DNA of 15,366 bases from an uncultured Gemella sp. (GTDB lineage Bacteria > Bacillota > Bacilli > Staphylococcales > Gemellaceae): assembly GCA_938038035.1 (NCBI GenBank), contig CALHQV010000213.1, positions 1 through 15,366 of the forward strand, written 5' to 3'. The translations under genes and the position numbers were made by a program. This document shows positions 8,047-13,786 of this stretch, one piece after another. Position 1 is the first letter of the stretch; each line of letters starts with the position of its first letter. Below the pieces are notes generated by a model. The model ran no database searches. It had not been told where the DNA came from and saw nothing but the letters and a program-made list of their open reading frames with translations.

Positions 8047-8071
8047 TAGGAACTTGAAATTCAAGTTCCTA
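8047..8071. terminator. Bidirectional terminator between guaB and ribH
   Basis: A 25-nt perfect palindrome (TAGGAACTTGAA, one A, then its exact complement) lies between the convergent stops of guaB (8025) and ribH (8086). On the + strand CCTTTGTTT follows, and on the - strand TCTTCTTTATT follows. Both are moderate T-tracts, so it probably serves both operons. Confidence 0.8.
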
Positions 8072-8085
8072 CCTTTGTTTATTTA

Positions 8086-8547
8086 CTAAATTTGTTTAGT
8101 TAAATCTATCATTTCAAGAAGACCTTGAGCACAGTCGCTACCTTTGTTTCCTGCTTTTGATCCCGCTCTTTCAATAGCTTGATCGATATCTTCAGTAGTT
8201 ATAACTCCGAACATAACAGGAATATCACTACTTAGACTAATGTGACCAACACCTTTTGCTACCTCATTGCAAACTAGATCGTAGTGACTAGTACTTCCAC
8301 GAATAACACTTCCTAATGTAATAACTCCATCGTATTTATTTGTAGCTACTAGTTTTTTAGTGATAAATGGAATTTCAAATGCTCCTGGAACCCAGTATAC
8401 ATCGATGTTTTCTTCTTTTACTTCGTTTCTAATAAGTGTATCTTTTGCTCCTCCTAACAATTTAGAAGTAATAAATTCGTTAAAACGAGCTACTACGATT
8501 GCTACTTTAATATCTTTACCTATAAATTTTCCTTCAAATGTTGTCAT
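8086..8547 (-). CDS. ribH: 6,7-dimethyl-8-ribityllumazine synthase
   Basis: Condenses the ribityl-aminopyrimidine with dihydroxybutanone phosphate, the penultimate step of riboflavin synthesis; it normally assembles as a 60-subunit capsid. The protein is 153 aa, typical. Motifs are RFNEFI (21-26), PGAFEIP (54-60), GSVIRGSTSHYD (79-90) with catalytic His88, and FGVITTEDIDQAIERAG (113-129). It is the last gene of the rib operon, 13 nt after ribBA. Its ribosome binding site AAGGAG (8557-8562) overlaps the ribBA stop codon. Confidence 0.97.
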   Translation of the reverse strand: MTTFEGKFIGKDIKVAIVVARFNEFITSKLLGGAKDTLIRNEVKEENIDVYWVPGAFEIPFITKKLVATNKYDGVITLGSVIRGSTSHYDLVCNEVAKGVGHISLSSDIPVMFGVITTEDIDQAIERAGSKAGNKGSDCAQGLLEMIDLTKQI

Positions 8548-8560
8548 AATTATATTCTCC

Positions 8561-9736
8561 TTATATATCTAAAAAGTGATTGAATTTGATTTTTTTTGTT
8601 TCTAAATAGTATTTATTTTCTTTTTGTGGTTTTATATTTATTGGAACACGGTCTACGACATTTATTCCTAAAGAGTTTAGTTGCTCTACTTTATCAGGGT
8701 TATTCGTAAGAAGTTTTACCGATTTAATTCCTAAGTAGTCAAGTATGTCTACGGCGATAGTATAATCTCTTTCATCAGGAGCGAATCCCAACTGCACATT
8801 AGCTTCGTAAGTATCCACACCTTGTTCTTGTAGTTGATAGGCAAGAAGTTTATTTCTTAATCCTATTCCTCGTCCTTCTTGACGTAGATAAAGAACGGCT
8901 CCGCGACCTAAGTCAGAAATTTTTTGAAGAGCTGCGTGTAGTTGTTCACCACAGTCACATCTATGAGAAGTGAATACATCTCCAGTTAAGCATTCTGAGT
9001 GAACGCGTATTAATAAAGGTTCTTCAGAAGTTAAATCACCTTTACTGATGATTAGGTGTTCTTTATTAAATTCATCTTCGAATAATTGTAAATCAAAATC
9101 ACCAAATTCTGTAGGTAATTTTACTTTAACGCTATCTTCAAATGACAAAAAACGTGTTAGCTCATCTAAATCAACAACTGTTAAATCCCATTTTTTAGCG
9201 AATTCATACAAGTCATCTCTTCTAGTCATAGTTCCATCTTCATTCATAATTTCACAGATGTATGTAGCTTCTGTACTATTAGCTAATCTTGCTAAATCTA
9301 AACTTGCTTCCGTGTGACCGCGACGAACCTTGATGCCACCGTCACGACCTATAAGAGGGAACATGTGACCAGGTCTATTGAAATCTTCGGGTTTAGAATT
9401 TGCGTTTGCTAATTCTTTTATAGTTGTTGCTCTTTCAAAAGCAGAGATTCCCGTAGTTGATGTTTTATAGTCAACGCTGACCGTAAACGCAGTCTGATGT
9501 GGATCTGTATTTTTATCTAGCATAGAGTGTAGATTTAATCTTTTTGCAATCTCTGTTGAAACTGGTGCACAGATTAAACCACGAGCGTGTTTTGCCATAA
9601 AATTAACAGTTTCTCCAGTAACAAGTTCTGCTAAGCCTACTAAATCTCCTTCAGCCTCTCTGTCATCATCGTCGATAAGAACGATTAATTTTCCAGCTTT
9701 TAAATCTTCTATTGCTTTTCTTACGTTATTAATCAT
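8561..9736 (-). CDS. ribBA: Bifunctional 3,4-dihydroxy-2-butanone-4-phosphate synthase / GTP cyclohydrolase II
   Basis: Supplies both precursors of riboflavin: dihydroxybutanone phosphate from ribulose 5-phosphate (N-terminal RibB half, about 1-200) and the pyrimidine from GTP (C-terminal RibA half, about 205-391). RibB motifs are IDDDDREAEGD (21-31), DPHQTAFTVSVDY (78-90) and GHTEASLDLARLA (140-152). RibA has the zinc site SECLTGDVFTSHRCDCG, with Cys249, Cys260 and Cys262, followed by LRQEGRGIGLRNK (284-296). I start it at ATG 9736, giving 391 aa. GGAGG at about 9745-9749 sits 8 nt before this ATG, whereas the in-frame TTG at 9751 would place that ribosome binding site inside the gene. It overlaps the end of ribE by 8 nt, implying translational coupling. 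Confidence 0.97.
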   Translation of the reverse strand: MINNVRKAIEDLKAGKLIVLIDDDDREAEGDLVGLAELVTGETVNFMAKHARGLICAPVSTEIAKRLNLHSMLDKNTDPHQTAFTVSVDYKTSTTGISAFERATTIKELANANSKPEDFNRPGHMFPLIGRDGGIKVRRGHTEASLDLARLANSTEATYICEIMNEDGTMTRRDDLYEFAKKWDLTVVDLDELTRFLSFEDSVKVKLPTEFGDFDLQLFEDEFNKEHLIISKGDLTSEEPLLIRVHSECLTGDVFTSHRCDCGEQLHAALQKISDLGRGAVLYLRQEGRGIGLRNKLLAYQLQEQGVDTYEANVQLGFAPDERDYTIAVDILDYLGIKSVKLLTNNPDKVEQLNSLGINVVDRVPINIKPQKENKYYLETKKIKFNHFLDI

Positions 9737-10340
9737 TAAATTTTCCTCCAAATAGTTTTAATTGAGCTTTAATATATTTTGCTAATATATCTGTCTCTAT
9801 ATTTACGCTATCACCAATTTTTAATTTTTCTAAATTCGTATGTTTAGCTGTATGTGGGATTAGCGACACTGTAAATTTGTTGTCATCACAAGTTACTACT
9901 GTTAAACTTATCCCATTAATTGTAATAGATCCTTGGTTAATTATTTCACCTTGGAATTTATTAGGATATGAAAAAGTAAGTAGAATGGCATTTTCATCTT
10001 TTTGTCTTGCTGCTAACTGTACTAAACCATCACTGTGTCCAGAAACTATATGACCTTCAAATCTGTCTGAATGCCCCATTGCAGGTTCTAAGTTGACAGC
10101 ATCATTTATTTTTAAATCTTTAAATGTGGTTCTTTTATAAGTCTCTGGCATAATATCTACAGTAAACTGCGATGAACTTTTTTGAACACATGTTAGACAT
10201 ACACCGTTTACCGCCATACTATCACCAATTTTGTATGTTTCTAGTAAATTCTTACTCGCTTGAATAGTCAGTTTTATACTATGACTAGATTTAATAATTT
10301 TTACTATTTTTCCTTGTTCTTTTATTAATCCTGTAAACAT
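9729..10340 (-). CDS. ribE: Riboflavin synthase, alpha subunit
   Basis: Dismutates two lumazine molecules to riboflavin and the pyrimidine precursor, the last step of the pathway. The 203 aa contain two lumazine-binding repeats. Repeat 1 (1-97) shows the N-terminal MFTGLI, MAVNGVCLT (42-50) and MPETYKRTT (64-72). Repeat 2 (97-195) shows GHIVSGHSDG (96-105), ITINGISLTVV (139-149) and IPHTAKHTN (161-169). The start has AAGGAGAG at 10348-10355, inside the end of ribD. It overlaps ribD by 16 nt. Some databases call this gene ribC in other organisms. Confidence 0.97.
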   Translation of the reverse strand: MFTGLIKEQGKIVKIIKSSHSIKLTIQASKNLLETYKIGDSMAVNGVCLTCVQKSSSQFTVDIMPETYKRTTFKDLKINDAVNLEPAMGHSDRFEGHIVSGHSDGLVQLAARQKDENAILLTFSYPNKFQGEIINQGSITINGISLTVVTCDDNKFTVSLIPHTAKHTNLEKLKIGDSVNIETDILAKYIKAQLKLFGGKFND

Positions 10341-11395
10341 TTAGAAACTCTCCTTCCTGAGATACGTATATCTTCGCCAAGTTTAGTAATCTTGGTATTG
10401 TGAAGTTGTATTTTTTCATTTGTTATCCTATGGCTAGTGAATGATGAGGTATTGTTCCCTCCTAAAAGAATAGGGGAGATATAGGTTATGACTTCATCCC
10501 AATAACCACTAGCTAAAAATTGATCATGAATACTAGGTCCGCCTTCAACATAAACCGATTGAATACCGAGTTTAGCAATTTCAGATAAAATCTCTTTTAT
10601 GCTGAATTCTTTAGGGGTAATTAGAGTCACATGCGAAGGTAAGTTATCGTATTTAACTCTCGTGAAAACTATAACTTCAGATGAACTGTTGTTAAATAAG
10701 TTAAGATTACTATGTTCAAAGATAGAGCCTTCAGCATCTAGGATAATTCTTTTTGGCGGGAACAATGATGTATTAGCTCCAGTTAGGTTTGGGTTGTCTA
10801 TTAACACAGTTTTTGCTCCTACTAAAATTGCTTGATAATTATCTCTTTCATTTCTGACGAAATCATAAACTTCTTTCCCAGTAATTTGAGTTCTCTCGTT
10901 GGTGAAGGCTAGTTTGCCATCAAGACTAGTGGCTTGTTTTAAGACTACGTAAGGTCTATTTTCTGTATGAAATAGATTATAAGCGTAGTTTAAATTATAA
11001 GCCTCTTTTTCAAGGACACCGGTTATTACTTCTATACCACTATCTTGTAAATATTTTATACCTTTTCCGCTAACAATAGGATTAGGATCTAATTGAGCAA
11101 CAACTACTTTTGAGATTCCCATTTCTAAGATGGCATCTGTACAAGGTGGTTGTTTACCTTTATGGTTACAAGGTTCTAGAGTGACATAAAGTGTTGAATT
11201 AAATAATTTTTCAGGAGTATTACAAGTAGAAATTGCATTTTTTTCGGCATGTTCACAGCCATAACGAAGATGCGAACCTCTTGCGATAATTTCATTATCT
11301 TTTACAATAATTGCTCCTACTAAAGGGTTAGTATGTGTGTATTTAGCGCCACGCTTAGCTTCAAGAAGAGCAAGTTTCATAAAATACTCGTGCAT
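10325..11395 (-). CDS. ribD: Bifunctional diaminohydroxyphosphoribosylaminopyrimidine deaminase / 5-amino-6-(5-phosphoribosylamino)uracil reductase
   Basis: Performs the second and third steps of the pyrimidine branch of riboflavin synthesis. The N-terminal deaminase (about 1-145) has the zinc-dependent site HAEK (49-52: His49 ligand, Glu51 proton shuttle) and EPCNHKGKQPPC (74-85: Cys76 and Cys85 ligands). The C-terminal NADPH-dependent reductase has LKQATSLDGKLA (152-163), VGAKTVLIDNPNLT (192-205) and VEGGPSIH (283-290). Length is 356 aa, normal. It is the first gene of ribD-ribE-ribBA-ribH. The start is supported by AAAGGAG at 11404-11410, which lies just downstream of the leader terminator. 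Confidence 0.97.
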   Translation of the reverse strand: MHEYFMKLALLEAKRGAKYTHTNPLVGAIIVKDNEIIARGSHLRYGCEHAEKNAISTCNTPEKLFNSTLYVTLEPCNHKGKQPPCTDAILEMGISKVVVAQLDPNPIVSGKGIKYLQDSGIEVITGVLEKEAYNLNYAYNLFHTENRPYVVLKQATSLDGKLAFTNERTQITGKEVYDFVRNERDNYQAILVGAKTVLIDNPNLTGANTSLFPPKRIILDAEGSIFEHSNLNLFNNSSSEVIVFTRVKYDNLPSHVTLITPKEFSIKEILSEIAKLGIQSVYVEGGPSIHDQFLASGYWDEVITYISPILLGGNNTSSFTSHRITNEKIQLHNTKITKLGEDIRISGRRVSKCLQD

Positions 11396-11417
11396 ATTAT
11401 CAACTCCTTTCTAAATA

Positions 11418-11461
11418 ATAAAAATCCCAATTACATTTGAATGTCAAATTTAATCGGGATT
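11418..11461 (-). terminator. Leader terminator of the rib operon (riboswitch expression platform)
   Basis: On the - strand AATCCCGATT pairs with AATTGGGATT (one G-U pair) around a loop that itself contains ATTTG/CAAAT. TTTTTATTATTT follows. It sits between the FMN aptamer and the ribD ribosome binding site, so FMN probably stops transcription rather than masking the ribosome binding site. Confidence 0.85.
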
Positions 11462-11568
11462 GATGGTTAGTTTTATATCTGATTAATAGACCTTAGTGCT
11501 TTTAGACACACTATAGGCTATAAAAATATTTTCAATAATTATTAGGTATTTTTATCCTAATACTATTA

Positions 11569-11689
11569 ATTTCTTCTCCCATCCAGACTATACTGTCGGT
11601 TCTGGAATTTCACCAGATCAGCTTGCGCTCACGGACTTCTAGTAAACTAGTCACCGCCGGTTGGGACTTTCACCCGACCCCGAAGAAAT
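11569..11689 (-). ncRNA. FMN riboswitch (RFN element)
   Basis: The - strand carries the near-universal RFN core: CGGGGTCGGGTGAAAGTCCC, then ACCGGCGGTGAC, AAGTCCGTGA, a GGTGAAATTCCAGAACCGACAG segment and AGTCTGGATGGGAGAAG. The closing P1 helix is perfect: GAAGAAAT at 11682-11689 (as read on +) complements ATTTCTTC at 11569-11576. The aptamer senses flavin mononucleotide and represses the downstream riboflavin operon. About 105 nt lie between aptamer and terminator. Confidence 0.98.
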
Positions 11690-11706
11690 ATTTAATTCAT
11701 GACTTA

Positions 11707-11735
11707 ATATTAACACTAATGAAAACGCTTGTCAA
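11707..11735 (-). promoter_or_regulatory. Promoter of the ribDEAH operon
   Basis: On the - strand a perfect TTGACA (11730-11735), a 17-nt spacer and TAATAT (11707-11712) preceded by TGT (extended -10). Transcription would begin about 10 nt before the FMN aptamer. Confidence 0.85.
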
Positions 11736-11739
11736 TGAT

Positions 11740-11790
11740 AAAAAATAAAAACTATCACAAAATATAAAATATATGATGCGATAGTTTTGT
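11740..11790 (-). terminator. Terminator after the NSS transporter gene
   Basis: On the - strand AAAACTATCGCA (11788-11777) pairs with TGTGATAGTTTT (11759-11748) with one G-U pair, followed by a T-rich run. It begins 11 bases after the transporter stop and just before the rib promoter, insulating the two units. Confidence 0.82.
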
Positions 11791-11798
11791 TTGATTTA

Positions 11799-13142
11799 TT
11801 ATAAAAATTGCGATAGACAAACAATAAGGATGATAATTGGAAGTACATATCTTAGTAAGAATAGCCATACTTTAAATAATACCAAGCTTGATTTTTTATT
11901 TTCATCGATGTGTAATTGCTCTAGAGCTACTTTTTTATCAAGTACATATCCTGTGAATATTGATAATGCAAGACAACCAAGTGGCATTAGAATATTAGAA
12001 ACTAAGAAATCCATTAAATCGAAAATTGTTTTTCCAAATATTAATGTATTAGATAGTGAACCATAAGATAATGCAGAAGGAATTCCAACGATGAAAGTTA
12101 AGATTCCGATAATTACACTAAATTTAGTACGGTTAGTGTTTCTCTGATTAGTTATATTTCCTACATTAATTTCTAACATTACTACTGATGAAGTAATAGT
12201 AGCGAATAAGAATAATATTAAGAATAAGATATAGAAAATTTTACCGAATGCCATATTGTTAAATAATTGAGGTAGTACGATGAATAATAGACTTGGTCCA
12301 CCTTCAGACTCCATACCGAATGAACTCATCGCAGGGAAAATTGCTAATCCAGCCATTACTGAAACTGCAATGTTCATTAAAACAACTGAGATACCAGATT
12401 GAACAAGATTAGTTCTTCTATCAAGATAAGAAGCATATGTAAGCATAGCTGTAACCCCGATTGATAATGCGAAGAATGATTGTCCTAATGCGAATAAAAT
12501 ACCAGAACTAGTGATTTTAGAAAAATCTGGTTTTAAGAAATACGTAACCCCACTCATAGCGTTAGGTAATGTTAATGATCTTGCGATAATTACTAAGAAG
12601 ATAATGAATAATAATGGCATCATAATTTTTGATGCTTTTTCAATACCTTTTTGTACCCCACGAGATACTATGTAAATATTCAATAAGATGAATAATGCTT
12701 GTGCTCCTAATGCAATCCAAGTATTAGAGATGATACTAACGAAAAGAGTTGCATGATCAGCAGTAGAGTGAATACCAAGAGCATCTGCGATTGAAATACC
12801 AAGATATACTAGAATCCATCCACCGATAACACTATAGAATGATAGTAAGATGAATAGGGCAAATCCACCGATATAACCAATAACATTGTATTTTTTATTT
12901 TTTCCTAATTTACCGAAAGTTCTAATTGCTGAAACACCAGCACCACGACCTAGTACGAATTCAGCTAGTAGGAGTGGTAAACCAATTAATAATGTGAAGA
13001 TAAGGAAGACTAGTAAGAATCCACCCCCACCATTAGCTGCGGTCATATAAGGAAACTTCCACACTGCACCCAGTCCTATTGCAGAACCCGCAGAAGCAAG
13101 TATGAAACCTATTTTCGAACTCCATTTTGAATTGTCTGACAT
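11799..13142 (-). CDS. Neurotransmitter:sodium symporter (NSS) family amino-acid transporter
   Basis: Sodium-coupled uptake of amino acids across the cytoplasmic membrane (LeuT fold). The N-terminus WSSKIGFILASAGSAIGLGAVWKFPY (7-32) is the NSS TM1 signature with its unwound substrate/sodium site. TM6 is marked by GQSFFALSIG (220-229), and TM8 by TSSVVMLE (317-324), whose serines correspond to the second sodium site. I count about 11 membrane segments, and the 447 aa length fits the shorter bacterial class (MhsT, TnaT, Tyt1 type) that lacks TM12. Those relatives carry hydrophobic or aromatic amino acids. AGGAGG is at 13150-13155. It is transcribed alone, with a terminator behind it and an elaborate attenuator-like leader before it. 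The leader peptide rich in Phe/Tyr hints at an aromatic substrate, an inference only. Confidence 0.94.
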   Translation of the reverse strand: MSDNSKWSSKIGFILASAGSAIGLGAVWKFPYMTAANGGGGFLLVFLIFTLLIGLPLLLAEFVLGRGAGVSAIRTFGKLGKNKKYNVIGYIGGFALFILLSFYSVIGGWILVYLGISIADALGIHSTADHATLFVSIISNTWIALGAQALFILLNIYIVSRGVQKGIEKASKIMMPLLFIIFLVIIARSLTLPNAMSGVTYFLKPDFSKITSSGILFALGQSFFALSIGVTAMLTYASYLDRRTNLVQSGISVVLMNIAVSVMAGLAIFPAMSSFGMESEGGPSLLFIVLPQLFNNMAFGKIFYILFLILFLFATITSSVVMLEINVGNITNQRNTNRTKFSVIIGILTFIVGIPSALSYGSLSNTLIFGKTIFDLMDFLVSNILMPLGCLALSIFTGYVLDKKVALEQLHIDENKKSSLVLFKVWLFLLRYVLPIIILIVCLSQFL

Positions 13143-13176
13143 AAGTTTTCCTCCTAAATCTAATTTAAAAAATAAG

Positions 13177-13210
13177 TAAAAGCTATTTAGAAAATACTAA
13201 ATAGCTTTTA
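13177..13210 (-). terminator. Leader terminator of the NSS transporter gene (segments 6:7)
   Basis: On the - strand TAAAAGCTATTTAG (13210-13197) pairs perfectly with CTAAATAGCTTTTA (13190-13177) around a 6-nt loop, and CTTATTTTTT follows. The 14-bp stem is A/T-rich, but its form and T-tract fit an intrinsic terminator. It lies between the leader peptide and the transporter's ribosome binding site. Confidence 0.8.
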
Positions 13211-13332
13211 AAACATAAATAATATGATACTCAAGGCCATTTAGTATTTTTACCAATGGCCGAAAAACAAACTTAACTAGCCATTGTAGACATCGTTGCA
13301 CTTATATCTACAATGCTATGAGATATAAGTGC
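13178..13332 (-). promoter_or_regulatory. Seven-segment alternating RNA structure (candidate relay attenuator)
   Basis: Each segment on the - strand can pair with the next. 1:2 is 13332-13321 with 13309-13298, 12 bp perfect. 2:3 is 13315-13304 with 13293-13282, 12 bp with one G-U. 3:4 is CAATGGC 13286-13280 with GCCATTG 13260-13254, 7 bp plus a G-U. 4:5 is GGCCATT 13261-13255 with AATGGCC 13241-13235, 7 bp. 5:6 is 13250-13236 with 13205-13191, 15 bp with one G-U. 6:7 is the terminator. Neighbouring pairs share bases and exclude one another, so the outcome alternates: 1:2, 3:4 and 5:6 prevent the terminator, whereas 2:3, 4:5 and 6:7 form it. The pairings are seen directly; the regulatory reading is inference. 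Confidence 0.75.
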
Positions 13333-13334
13333 TG

Positions 13335-13388
13335 CTAAAATGGCACGAAAAAGTATTCTCTGTTACTAGTTAAAATTGTATTTTTCAT
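13335..13388 (-). CDS. Leader peptide upstream of the NSS transporter (17 aa)
   Basis: A short gene encoding MKNTILTSNREYFFVPF. It has an ATG start, a well-placed AAGGAG (13399-13404, 10 nt before the start) and a TAG stop. It starts about 28 nt after the predicted transcription start. Its last six codons are Tyr-Phe-Phe-Val-Pro-Phe, four aromatic residues, placed immediately before the stop. The first paired RNA segment begins 2 nt after the stop. This arrangement matches amino-acid attenuation leader peptides such as those of phe and trp operons in Proteobacteria. It resembles no known protein and is too short to be a structural gene. Confidence 0.72.
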   Translation of the reverse strand: MKNTILTSNREYFFVPF

Positions 13389-13422
13389 TAGTGAGTAGCT
13401 CCTTTTTATAATTGTTGTTAAA

Positions 13423-13451
13423 ATCTTAACATTTATCTGAAAATCTGTCAA
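13423..13451 (-). promoter_or_regulatory. Promoter for the leader peptide and NSS transporter
   Basis: On the - strand a perfect TTGACA (13446-13451), a 17-nt spacer and TAAGAT (13423-13428) preceded by TGT (extended -10). Transcription would start near 13416, leaving about 275 nt of leader before the transporter start. Confidence 0.85.
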
Positions 13452-13740
13452 TTATTTTTTTGAAAAAGTTATGAATTTGTGAATGAAAAGTGATGAAAAA
13501 TTATGCATATATTAAAAGATACATTTTGAATTTTTTAATATAATTGACTTTTATACTCACTTATTAACTAGTTGTGGTAATAACCTTGCTTGTTGAAATT
13601 AAAGATTATTTAGGTAGAAGTTGAAGATATTTAGATGAAGTAATGAGTATAACGTGAAAATGGAGAAGATATTTTCGATAATAGTAATAAATATTAGAGG
13701 GACTTATAACTGTTATTAAGAGAAGGTCAGTTTATTAAAG
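13452..13740. other. Intergenic stretch with no recognised gene
   Basis: About 290 nt between the transporter promoter and the aldA terminator. Every frame is broken by stops at short intervals, and I find no ribosome binding site with a usable frame, no strong hairpin and no good promoter. A short stretch near 13600-13655 reads as coding-like codons interrupted by stops, possibly a decayed gene, but this is too weak to name. Confidence 0.5.
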
Positions 13741-13744
13741 TATA

Positions 13745-13780
13745 AAAAAACAGACTCTAGAAATCTAGAATCTGTTTTTT
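13745..13780 (-). terminator. Terminator after aldA
   Basis: AAAAAACAGA-C-TCTAGA and its near-complement TCTAGA-A-TCTGTTTTTT form a long stem with one internal mismatch. A T-run lies on either side, so it can work on both strands. It begins within ten bases of the aldA stop. Confidence 0.88.
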
Positions 13781-13786
13781 CAATTT

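Noticed and set aside
13143..13416. T-box riboswitch upstream of the amino-acid transporter
   Set aside because: The leader lacks the T-box sequence (GGTGG-n-ACCGCG type) and a specifier-loop stem. The leader peptide plus alternating helices explain it better.
13590..13660. Possible decayed gene on the + strand
   Set aside because: Coding-like codons are interrupted by several stops and I cannot tie them to any family.
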